Of a stretch of 22,020 nucleotides of DNA, positions 15,130 through 21,919 are shown piece after piece. Both the position numbers and the translations under genes were made by a program. The stretch's first letter is position 1. Each line of letters opens with the position of its first letter. This DNA is from Alphaproteobacteria bacterium (GTDB lineage Bacteria; Pseudomonadota; Alphaproteobacteria; Rhizobiales; Beijerinckiaceae). Under the pieces are notes generated by a model. The model saw only the letters and a list, made by a program, of their open reading frames with translations. It did no database searches and was not told where the DNA came from. The stretch spans positions 1-22,020 of the forward strand of contig RFZR01000006.1 in the NCBI GenBank assembly GCA_009920595.1. Reading direction: 5' to 3'.

Positions 15130-16499
15130 TGAGTGACAAATTAACTGAAGAAGCAGCGAATTTTCTAAAAGCCTATCCTGACACCAAATTCATCGACACT
15201 TTCATGATGTCGATTTCGGGTCAGACTTTGGGCAAGCGAGAATCCATCAAGGATCTCGAGCGCATCTTCAAATCGGGTGTAACTTTCTCTGCCTGCGCGG
15301 CTCTCCTCGATGTGAGAGGCCACGGTCATGACGCTGCGAAATTGGGCGGCACGGATGGCGATCCTGATGCTGTGGGTTTTCCGGTTCGCGGATCTCTGGT
15401 GCCCGTGCCTTGGGCGCATGCGCCGACTGCGCAATGTATATTGTCTATGCGTGATGTGAAAACACAGGAAGATCTCTGGTTTGATCCGCGCAAAATTTTA
15501 AGCGATGTTGTTAAGGCGCTTCATGCCGATGGCTATCGTCCGGTCGTTGCTTGTGAGCTTGAATTCTATATCATCGATAGCGAAAGAACGCCTGAAGGCG
15601 GGATCAAACCCGCAAAACTTCTTCGAACCAAAGCGCAACCACGCGTCGCTCAAAATCTGGGCGTGGATGCGGTTGAAGATTATGCGACGTTTGTAACCGC
15701 AATTGAGCGCGCTGCTGCGCTTCAAAATATTCCCGCGACCACGGCGGTGGCGGAATATGGTTTAGGGCAATTCGAAATCAATCTTCATCATAGTGATGAT
15801 CCGGTGAAAGCGGCCGATGACGCAGTGTTGCTTCGCCGCCTTATTCGGGGTGTGGCGCGGGCGCAAGGCCATGATGCGACCTTTATGGCCAAGCCCTATC
15901 TCGAAGAACCGGGCAATGGGCTTCATATACATGTAAGCCTTGTTGATGCCGCGGGAAACAATCTCTTTGGTGCCGATGGTGGTGACGCACTGCTTGGTCA
16001 TGCGATCGCGGGCTTACAAAAAACATTGGCAGAATCATTTGCCTTCTTTGCTCCGAATTTTTCTGCTTTCCGTCGCTTTGAACCATGGAATTTTGTGCCC
16101 GTGAACGCGCATTGGGGACCCAATAATCGTTCCGTCGCTTTGCGCATTCCCCACAGCGATGCGAAAGGGCGCCGTATTGAACATCGCGCTTCTTGCGCCG
16201 ATGCCTCACCGCATCTTGCGATGGCAGCCGTTCTTGCGGGACTTCATCATGGCATCCGCAACAAGTTACAACCTTCGCAACCCATTGAACTCAGTCGCGC
16301 CGATACGATTGCACCACCGCGCGGATTTAAAACGCCCGCGTCACATCTTCACGCGGCGCTTGATGATCTTGTTAAAGCGAAACGGATCACGGATACGATT
16401 CCTACACGCTTTCTCAAAGCCTATCGCGACACCAAACGCGGCGAGTTCAATGAATTGTTCGAACGTCCAACGCCCCGCGAATATGATTTCTATCTTTGA
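15129..16499 (+). CDS. Second glutamine synthetase family ligase (gamma-glutamylpolyamine synthetase-like)
   Basis: This 456-residue glutamine-synthetase-fold enzyme is a distant paralogue of the puuA gene in the same window. Seen are the N-terminal domain (FIDTFMMSISGQTLGKRES), CELEFYI, GLGQFEINLHHSDDP (metal site), FMAKPYLEEPGNGLHIHVSL (ATP/glutamate site), NRSVALRIPHSD and RRIEHRASCADASPHLAMAA. The length fits GS type I-like gamma-glutamyl ligases and the regulatory adenylylation segment is absent. GGAG at 15119-15122 is 6 nt before ATG 15129 and 3 nt before ATG 15126, so 15129 is preferred. Its place after the pot genes and cupin suggests it glutamylates an imported polyamine or related amine, possibly a different one from PuuA. 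Its stop abuts the convergent mutase stop with no spacer. Confidence 0.88.
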   Translation: MSDKLTEEAANFLKAYPDTKFIDTFMMSISGQTLGKRESIKDLERIFKSGVTFSACAALLDVRGHGHDAAKLGGTDGDPDAVGFPVRGSLVPVPWAHAPTAQCILSMRDVKTQEDLWFDPRKILSDVVKALHADGYRPVVACELEFYIIDSERTPEGGIKPAKLLRTKAQPRVAQNLGVDAVEDYATFVTAIERAAALQNIPATTAVAEYGLGQFEINLHHSDDPVKAADDAVLLRRLIRGVARAQGHDATFMAKPYLEEPGNGLHIHVSLVDAAGNNLFGADGGDALLGHAIAGLQKTLAESFAFFAPNFSAFRRFEPWNFVPVNAHWGPNNRSVALRIPHSDAKGRRIEHRASCADASPHLAMAAVLAGLHHGIRNKLQPSQPIELSRADTIAPPRGFKTPASHLHAALDDLVKAKRITDTIPTRFLKAYRDTKRGEFNELFERPTPREYDFYL

Positions 16500-17507
16500 T
16501 CAGTTTTGGGTCAAAAATTCTTCCGCCACCGCAAGGGCGGAAGAAATCGCCTGATGCATATCAAGATAGGCATATAAACCCGTTCGACCGATGAATTTCA
16601 TGCGTGAAGGGGTCAGCGCCTGATAGGATTTGTAGAGCGTGCGATTGAGACCCGCACGATCTTTCACAGGATAATAGCGCTCATAATTATTCTCATGATC
16701 CGCACAGGGCTCCTCAAAAGTGAGGCTTGTGAAATTTTGCGCCTCGCCATGATCGGGGAAATTTTTCCATTCCGTTACGCGTGTCATTGGCCCGTCATGC
16801 GTGAAATTGATCACGGAGAAAGGCGACATTCGTGGCGCAGGCACATCAAAATGATGAAAACGGATTGAACGATAGGGCAAACGCCCTAATTGAAAATCAA
16901 AATATTCGTCAATCGGCATTGCATTAAAACAAAAATCAAACGCTTCCTCCTGGCCGTAAGAATAGGGAGCCGACAAAGCCACAGAGATGGATTTGTGTCT
17001 CAAAATCTCACCAACAAATTGCGTATATCCGCCGAGAGGAAAGCCCACAAAAGTGTCATGTGGAAAATAATCATCTGGCGCATCCGGTGTAATCGGAACA
17101 CGAGATAAAATAGAGGGATCGAGTTCTTCAATAGAAAGACCCCACATTTTTTTAGTGTAAGGCCTGTAAAAAACATCGATCACGCGATCAGCTGGCACAT
17201 GGATCAAGGTTTCCCGATTAACCGGCAAAGGGACATGGATGCCATTTTCAAGCTGGGCACGAACGCGATGTCGGTAGGGTGTCCATTCAGCGAAACGTTT
17301 TACATAAGAAATTACTTTCTCATTCGACGTATGGAAGATATGAGGCCCGTAACGGTGGACTCGGATGCCATGCGCATTGACGAAGTCACAACAATTACCG
17401 GCGATATGATCGCGCTTTTCGATAAAATGAACCTGGTGCCCAGCTTCCGCAAGCGCTCTGCCGAGCACTGCCCCGTAAAGTCCTGCGCCAACAATCAGGA
17501 TTTTCAT
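16500..17507 (-). CDS. glf: UDP-galactopyranose mutase (short-form)
   Basis: This 335-residue flavoprotein interconverts UDP-galactopyranose and UDP-galactofuranose for surface polysaccharide. The FAD-binding start MKILIVGAGLYGAVLGRALAEAG ends in Glu at strand 2 (FIEKRDHIAGNC). HRYGPHIFHTSNEKV, VPLPVN, RPYTKKMWGLS, YFPHDTFVGFPLGGYTQF, YRSIRFHHFD and the C-terminal GRTGLYAYLDMHQAISSAL are all Glf landmarks, including the conserved tyrosine and arginine positions near the flavin. Compared with E. coli Glf (about 367 residues) it lacks about 30 residues after VPLPVN. This looks like the shorter family branch and not a lesion, because the frame and flanking motifs are intact. It lies 19 nt downstream of the glycosyltransferase-like gene, GAGG precedes its ATG, and the two probably form an operon. 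Confidence 0.9.
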   Translation of the reverse strand: MKILIVGAGLYGAVLGRALAEAGHQVHFIEKRDHIAGNCCDFVNAHGIRVHRYGPHIFHTSNEKVISYVKRFAEWTPYRHRVRAQLENGIHVPLPVNRETLIHVPADRVIDVFYRPYTKKMWGLSIEELDPSILSRVPITPDAPDDYFPHDTFVGFPLGGYTQFVGEILRHKSISVALSAPYSYGQEEAFDFCFNAMPIDEYFDFQLGRLPYRSIRFHHFDVPAPRMSPFSVINFTHDGPMTRVTEWKNFPDHGEAQNFTSLTFEEPCADHENNYERYYPVKDRAGLNRTLYKSYQALTPSRMKFIGRTGLYAYLDMHQAISSALAVAEEFLTQN

Positions 17508-17526
17508 AAAGCGCCAACCTCAGGCT

Positions 17527-18528
17527 CTAACGCAAAATCTCTGGAGCAAAAAAATTAAATTTCACTTGGAACAAAAATTCATCCCGCTCCGTCGCAATGC
17601 GTGCGTGATAGCGCTGTTGGGCTGAAAAGGCCTTATCTGGATCGGTAAGTGCCTGTTTCACGCGCTCATAAAGCGAACCATTCGAAACATCGGTCGATGT
17701 AAAAAGGAAAAATCGATCAAGAGGATGATCCATATGAAATGCGGCTGCCCCGCGCTCATGCAAGAAAACAATATTGCCTGAAAGCGACGCCTCGCGAGGG
17801 ACGCGGTCTTTGCCTGGATGATGTCCAAAATCAATATAGATTTGTGACTTTTTTAAAGTCTCATGCACCGCATCCGGCGTCATATTCTCTATGGGCACCC
17901 GATAAAGGTCCGGATGCGAATCAAAAAACACCGAGGCAAGCGCGCCGCCTTTACGCGGGAAATAGGTAATCGATTGATCACGGGTTAGCGATTTTAACGT
18001 CTGATGAAAGCGCTGCGCAGTGTAATCAGCAAGCGGATAGATTTTTTTTGCGCCGCCTTTTGTCAAAAAATCTCGCGCGTAGTCGGATTGATAAAAATGA
18101 AGAAGATGCGGTGTGAGAAAAAACTGCTGCCTATGGCTCTCATAAGACAAAGCCGGAGATTTGATCAAAGCGTTATCAACCGAGAGCCACCAGATCGCTT
18201 GCGTAAACGGGCGCTGTGCCATCGCCCATCCAATCACCGGTTCTGGAAAAATCACCAGCGAACGCGACGTCAAAGGAATACGCGCCGCTGTGAATGAGCG
18301 ATAATCCCGATAAGCTGATGGTGTCGGCGAACCCGTAAAGGAACAATGGATGATCGTATCTTCGATGGAAATGCCCATTTGAGCGCCGTAATAGGCGATG
18401 ACAACTTCTCCACCAAGGCTGGCAATGGCATCTGACAATTGGTGAATCGCTTCTGGCCCGCCAGAAACAGCCATCGGACACAAGAGAACAACCCGGTCAT
18501 AAATGGGTTTGAGATTCGAATCAGAAAT
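17527..18528 (-). CDS. Glycosyltransferase-like protein with a non-canonical (ATT) or lost start codon
   Basis: This protein has about 333 residues if started at ATT 18528, or 318 from the first canonical in-frame codon, TTG at 18483. The reading frame before that TTG encodes YDRVVLLCPMAVSGGPEAIHQ, which looks like the first strand and nucleotide loop of a GT-B glycosyltransferase. A TTG start would remove this strand. No ATG, GTG or TTG lies between the upstream in-frame TAG and 18483, while AAGGAG at 18535-18540 sits 6 nt before the ATT. The C-terminal half has YIDFGHHPGKDRVPREASLSGN, which resembles the donor-binding Glu-rich loop of GT4-like enzymes. Sugar and acceptor are unknown. The adjacent galactofuranose mutase suggests a galactofuranosyl or other surface-glycan role. 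Confidence 0.75.
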   Translation of the reverse strand: MSDSNLKPIYDRVVLLCPMAVSGGPEAIHQLSDAIASLGGEVVIAYYGAQMGISIEDTIIHCSFTGSPTPSAYRDYRSFTAARIPLTSRSLVIFPEPVIGWAMAQRPFTQAIWWLSVDNALIKSPALSYESHRQQFFLTPHLLHFYQSDYARDFLTKGGAKKIYPLADYTAQRFHQTLKSLTRDQSITYFPRKGGALASVFFDSHPDLYRVPIENMTPDAVHETLKKSQIYIDFGHHPGKDRVPREASLSGNIVFLHERGAAAFHMDHPLDRFFLFTSTDVSNGSLYERVKQALTDPDKAFSAQQRYHARIATERDEFLFQVKFNFFAPEILR

Positions 18529-18534
18529 AACACT

Positions 18535-18540
18535 CTCCTT
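18535..18540 (-). promoter_or_regulatory. Shine-Dalgarno AAGGAG that points to the ATT start
   Basis: An ideal AAGGAG lies 6 nt upstream of the ATT at 18528. The only canonical codon nearby is an out-of-frame GTG at 18533, 1 nt away, too close for normal initiation. Confidence 0.55.
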
Positions 18541-18564
18541 ACGCTAGGTGATCTTCCCTAGCGT
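18541..18564 (-). repeat. Perfect 8-bp inverted repeat abutting the ribosome binding site
   Basis: ACGCTAGG (18541-18548) pairs with CCTAGCGT (18557-18564) around an 8-nt loop. On the minus strand the stem ends directly at AAGGAG of the glycosyltransferase-like gene. No U tract follows, so it is not a usual terminator for the ABC operon upstream. An operator or translational hairpin is more likely. Confidence 0.55.
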
Positions 18565-18622
18565 CAAGAGATTCCGAGGTCAAGAAATCGAAAAAGCTTG
18601 TAGGGCCGTGGTTAAAACCGGT

Positions 18623-19393
18623 TTAATGCCTTGTCGCGCTCAAAAACTGCTTCAAACGCTCGGATTTTGGCGAGCCTATGACCTCGCGCGGCGGACCCTT
18701 TTCTTCAATTTGACCCTTGTGGAGAAAGACGATTTCGCTTGCCACATCGCGGGCAAAACCCATTTCATGGGTCACAACAAGCATCGTCCGCCCCTCTTCG
18801 GCGAGTTTGCGCATCACTTGCAAGACTTCGCCAACGAGTTCAGGATCAAGCGCTGAGGTCGGCTCATCAAAAAGCAATACGCTTGGCTCCATCGCAAGAG
18901 CCCGCGCAATCGCCGCGCGTTGCTGCTGCCCACCAGACAAATGATTCGGATAGAAATTGCGCTTCTCGGCGATACCGACTTTCGCCAACAAGATTTCCGC
19001 GCGCTCTATCGCCTCTTTGCGTGGAAGGCCTAACACATGGATCGGCGCTTCAATGACATTTTCCAAGATGGTACGGTGAGTCCATAAATTGAAACTCTGA
19101 AACACCATCGCAAGTTTTGAACGAATCCGCTCCACTTGTTTCATATCTTCGGGCTTGGCCGTGCCATCATGAAGCGGTTTCATCCTGATCAACTCGCCAT
19201 TGACATAGACGCGACCCGAATTCGGTGTCTCAAGCAGATTGATGCATCGGAGCAGGGTCGATTTGCCCGAACCTGAAGACCCGATCATCGCGATCACGTC
19301 ACCGGTGCGCGCTTCAAGCGAAACGCCCTTTAAGACTTCGACCGCACCAAATTTTTTGTGAAGATCTTCGACTTTCAACGTCGTATCCATCAT
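18623..19393 (-). CDS. hisP: Basic amino acid ABC transporter ATP-binding protein (HisP-like)
   Basis: This 256-residue ATPase belongs to the polar amino acid uptake family (HisP/GlnQ/OccP). Motifs are Walker A GSSGSGKS (38-45), the Q-loop MVFQSFNLWTHRTILENV, the signature LSGGQ (152-156), Walker B LLFDEP (173-178), SALDPELVGEV and the switch VTHEMGF. FNLWTH and the insertion LIRMKPLHDGTAKPEDMKQ are typical of the HisP/ArgT-type basic amino acid branch rather than GlnQ. It is the last gene of the importer operon, 8 nt after the second permease, and TAAGGA gives it a Shine-Dalgarno overlapping that gene's stop. Starts at 19393 and 19390 are both possible. No terminator hairpin with a T run was seen after its stop. 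Confidence 0.93.
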   Translation of the reverse strand: MMDTTLKVEDLHKKFGAVEVLKGVSLEARTGDVIAMIGSSGSGKSTLLRCINLLETPNSGRVYVNGELIRMKPLHDGTAKPEDMKQVERIRSKLAMVFQSFNLWTHRTILENVIEAPIHVLGLPRKEAIERAEILLAKVGIAEKRNFYPNHLSGGQQQRAAIARALAMEPSVLLFDEPTSALDPELVGEVLQVMRKLAEEGRTMLVVTHEMGFARDVASEIVFLHKGQIEEKGPPREVIGSPKSERLKQFLSATRH

Positions 19394-19401
19394 GATTATC
19401 C

Positions 19402-20106
19402 TTACGCCGGTGCCAGTCGATGACGGTTGATGCGTCGTTCAACGATCATCATCAAGCGCGTCAGCACAAAAACCATGAGTATATAGAGTATGCCGGCGGC
19501 GATCAGCGGCTCATAGACTCTAAAGGTCACTTTTTGGATTTGCCGCGCGGTTCCCATCACTTCCCATACCGTGATCAATGAAGCGAGTGATGTCGCTTTC
19601 AAAAGCAAAATCGTTTCCCCTGTCATGGTCGGCAGACAAATCTGGATCGCACGCGGCAAGGTTACGCGCCAAAAAATCAACGCGGATGAAAAGCCAAAAG
19701 CACGCGCCGCTTCAATTTCGCCCTTCGGCACCGCCATAATCGCACCACGCAAAATCTCGCCGGTGTATCCTGCCGTGTTCAAAGAGAAAGCAAAGATCGC
19801 GTACCAAAACCCATCGCGCAAATAGGGCCAGAGAAAACTTTTCTGCACCCAAGTTCCAGGAAAAAATTCGCCAAGCCCATAATAAATCAAATAGGTTTGC
19901 GCGAGAAGCGGCGTTCCCCGCATCACAAAGATATAGAAAAGGCTCGGATAGCGCAGATAAAAATGGGGCGAAAGTGAACCGACGGCCACCGGCAAAGCCA
20001 GCGTGTTGCCGATGATTGCCGATAGAAATGTCAAAATGAGCGTGACAGGGACGGCCGCAAGGAGCGTTGGGACAATTTCGATGAAGAGGGCCAATGACTC
20101 ATCCAT
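19402..20106 (-). CDS. hisM: Basic amino acid ABC transporter permease (HisM-like)
   Basis: This 234-residue inner-membrane permease of the His/Glu/Gln/Arg/opine family begins with LFIEIVPTLLAAVPVTLILTFLSAIIGNTLALP and has about five membrane segments. The MRGTPLLAQTYLIYYGLGEF segment is a family hallmark, and the EAA coupling loop EIEAARAFGFSSALIFWRVTLPRAIQ interacts with the ATPase. SLITVWEVMGTARQIQ near the C-terminus is characteristic of the HisM side of the HisQ/HisM pair. AGGGG in the spacer after the hisQ stop serves as its ribosome binding site, so it is translated in the same operon. Substrate class follows from the binding protein and from the ATPase branch. Confidence 0.92.
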   Translation of the reverse strand: MDESLALFIEIVPTLLAAVPVTLILTFLSAIIGNTLALPVAVGSLSPHFYLRYPSLFYIFVMRGTPLLAQTYLIYYGLGEFFPGTWVQKSFLWPYLRDGFWYAIFAFSLNTAGYTGEILRGAIMAVPKGEIEAARAFGFSSALIFWRVTLPRAIQICLPTMTGETILLLKATSLASLITVWEVMGTARQIQKVTFRVYEPLIAAGILYILMVFVLTRLMMIVERRINRHRLAPA

Positions 20107-20115
20107 GGCACACCC

Positions 20116-20835
20116 CTACCGATAACCGCGATTAACGCGTGCTTCGAGCATTTTGATCACAATCATCGAAATGATCGTGATCGCCAAAAACAAAATCGCA
20201 GCAACAGAATAGAAGAAGCCATAATGTTTCGTGACCGCGGAAGCGCGGTAACCCATGAAAAGAAGATCTTGCGTGTTACCTAATACACTGATGAGGGATG
20301 AATCTTTTGTGGCGGAAAGCCAAAGATTGCCCATGCCCGGCAAAGCGTAGCGCAACATCTGCGGTAGGATCACGCGACGCAAAATCAGAAATCGTGACAT
20401 GCCGCAAGCTTTCGCGGCTTCAATCTGGCCATTCGGAATGGAAAGGATGGCGCCGCGCATGACTTCGGTCATATAAGCGCCGCCAATAAACCCAAGAGCG
20501 GCAACAGCAGCAGCAAAGGGATTGATCTCGAAATCGTCAAAATCTTCGCTGATCAAACTTAGTATAAATTTGATCGCATCAGCACCAGAAAAATAAATTA
20601 GCAAGAGAAGCAAAAGTTCAGGCAAGGCCCGCACAAGCGTTGTGTAAAGATCAGCGACACCGCGTGCCACTTTTGAATTGGATAATTTCGCACCGGCTCC
20701 GATCAATCCCAAAACAAGAGAGATGCAGTAAGCGGCCACTGAGACTTCGACAGTAACGACGAGTCCTTCAACAAAGCGCATGCCCCATCCATCGGGGCCA
20801 AAACTCAGAAGAGAAAAGAGAGAGGCCTGGTCCAT
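20116..20835 (-). CDS. hisQ: Basic amino acid ABC transporter permease (HisQ-like)
   Basis: This 239-residue inner-membrane permease pairs with the HisM-like protein. It begins GWGMRFVEGLVVTVEVSVAAYCISLVLGLIGAGAKLS, then LVRALPELLLLLLIYF, the periplasmic acidic loop SEDFDDFEINPF, GGAYMTEVMRGAILSIPNGQIEAAKACGMSRFLILRRVILPQ (with the EAA loop), and TKDSSLISVLGNTQDLLFMG, typical of HisQ/OccQ. It starts 67 nt after the binding-protein gene, across a terminator-like hairpin. The Shine-Dalgarno AAAGGG is 14 nt upstream of the ATG, longer than usual, so translation may be modest relative to the binding protein. Confidence 0.92.
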   Translation of the reverse strand: MDQASLFSLLSFGPDGWGMRFVEGLVVTVEVSVAAYCISLVLGLIGAGAKLSNSKVARGVADLYTTLVRALPELLLLLLIYFSGADAIKFILSLISEDFDDFEINPFAAAVAALGFIGGAYMTEVMRGAILSIPNGQIEAAKACGMSRFLILRRVILPQMLRYALPGMGNLWLSATKDSSLISVLGNTQDLLFMGYRASAVTKHYGFFYSVAAILFLAITIISMIVIKMLEARVNRGYR

Positions 20836-20864
20836 TTTTGACCAATTGCCCTTTCACAAGAGAA

Positions 20865-20892
20865 AGACCGCGACGGATGACCGCCGCGGTCT
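20865..20892 (-). terminator. Terminator-like hairpin between the binding protein and permease genes
   Basis: On the minus strand AGACCGCG pairs with CGCGGTCT (plus coordinates 20885-20892 and 20865-20872). After one mismatch, three further pairs close a 4-nt loop. TTTCTCTTG follows on the minus strand. It lies 10 nt after the binding-protein stop. It probably stops part of the transcripts so that the binding protein is in excess. Confidence 0.7.
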
Positions 20893-20902
20893 ATAATCTT
20901 AA

Positions 20903-21712
20903 TCAATCACCATAGATGTTGAAGGTGAAATATTTCTTGGCAATTGCGTCATATTCGCCCGACGCACGAACAGCCTTGATCGCGGCGTTGATCTTGTCCT
21001 TGAGCTTCGTGTCATTCTTGCGAAGGCCCGCACCCGCGCCGACACCGAAGATCGGATCAGCTGGCACGATCAGCTTCGCACCGATACCCTTGGCGGCATT
21101 GGCTTTAACGAAGTCATCAGCAGCAACGGAGTCGAGAAGCGCATAGTCAATACGACCAGCAACGAGATCGGCATTGTGATTGTCGGCGGTGTCATAGACT
21201 TTCACCGTCGCATCCTTGAAATATTTAGCAGCATAGTCGGCGTGAATGGTCGCAGTCTGCACACCGATGGTCTTACCCTTCAGATCAGCCGGATTGGCAA
21301 TCTTGCCGCCTTTGCCATCTGGATTATCAACCACAGTCACATTCGGTGCGTCTTTCGTGCCGATGATTTCAGCGGGTGAATTGTAGTATTTATCCGAGAA
21401 GTCGATGACCTTCTTACGCTCATCGGTAATCGACATCGAGTTGAAGATCATGTCGATCTTCTTACCGTTGAGCGCGGGGATCAATCCATCCCATGCGATA
21501 GAGACGATTTTGCAATCTGCATCCATCTGCTTGCAAAGCGCTGCAAGAAGGTCGATTTCAAAACCTTCCCACTGATTTTTTGCGTTGAGCGAGGTGAAGG
21601 GCGGATAGGCTTCGGGCGAAATACCGACGCGGATTTTATCCTTCGCGATGGCTGATGTGGCCAGAGCCAGCGAAGCAACGACCACTGCACTCTTAATGAT
21701 TGATTTGAACAT
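20903..21712 (-). CDS. Basic amino acid ABC transporter periplasmic binding protein (ArgT/HisJ/OccT-like)
   Basis: This is a 269-residue family 3 solute-binding protein. A Sec signal peptide MFKSIIKSAVVVASLALATSAIA is cleaved near residue 23. YPPFTS (35-40 region), MSITDERKKVIDFSDKYY (the arginine that holds the ligand carboxylate), GVQTATIHADY, and LLDSVAADDF (the aspartate that contacts the ligand amine) mark the binding site. The C-terminal KKYFTFNIYGD resembles lysine/arginine/ornithine, histidine, octopine and nopaline binding proteins. Ligand is therefore a basic amino acid, exact one unknown. AGGGGG upstream supports ATG 21712. The GTG/ATG-like extension to 21754 is rejected because it would put charged residues before the signal peptide. 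It is first in the operon with hisQ, hisM and hisP. Confidence 0.92.
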   Translation of the reverse strand: MFKSIIKSAVVVASLALATSAIAKDKIRVGISPEAYPPFTSLNAKNQWEGFEIDLLAALCKQMDADCKIVSIAWDGLIPALNGKKIDMIFNSMSITDERKKVIDFSDKYYNSPAEIIGTKDAPNVTVVDNPDGKGGKIANPADLKGKTIGVQTATIHADYAAKYFKDATVKVYDTADNHNADLVAGRIDYALLDSVAADDFVKANAAKGIGAKLIVPADPIFGVGAGAGLRKNDTKLKDKINAAIKAVRASGEYDAIAKKYFTFNIYGD

Positions 21713-21919
21713 GTCTCTAATCCCCCTTCTGGAACTTCGGCCCTCCCGCCGCATCGGCGGATCTATAAGCGGAGCCGTATGAATGATTTATTCCACTCCT
21801 TTCGGCGTTGAACAAGGCCCCCGCCCCCGATTTGCACCCAAGCGAGCGCATTTCCACGGGTTGAGCTTCAGCGGGGTCAGGGCTATGGCTCTGCCCTCAT
21901 GCTGAAACAGGAGTACATA
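21713..21919. promoter_or_regulatory. Divergent promoter region between the ABC operon and the aminotransferase
   Basis: This 207-nt spacer carries promoters for both directions. A weak minus-strand candidate is TTGTTC with a 17-nt spacer to AATAAA. No operator was recognised. CAGGAG at 21908-21913 is the ribosome site of the plus-strand gene, 6 nt before its ATG. Confidence 0.4.
21867..21906 (+). repeat. Two-part inverted repeat in the leader of the aminotransferase
   Basis: TTCAGC (21867-21872) pairs with GCTGAA (21901-21906), and inside it AGGGC (21879-21883) pairs with GCCCT (21893-21897). The outer right arm ends 1 nt before the Shine-Dalgarno CAGGAG. No T run follows, so a leader hairpin or an operator is more likely than a terminator. 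Confidence 0.45.

Noticed and set aside
16500..17507. Glf being about 30 residues shorter than E. coli Glf, as a third deletion
   Set aside because: The frame is intact and the flanking motifs join naturally. A shorter family branch explains it.
18270..18533. GTG-start ORF at 18533 as a separate small gene
   Set aside because: It is out of frame with the glycosyltransferase-like protein, its ribosome site is too close, and the product shows no family features. It is kept only as a hint of a possible frameshift.
18615..18624. Palindrome AAACCGGTTT at the hisP stop codon as a terminator
   Set aside because: It has no loop and no T tract, so it is a simple short palindrome.
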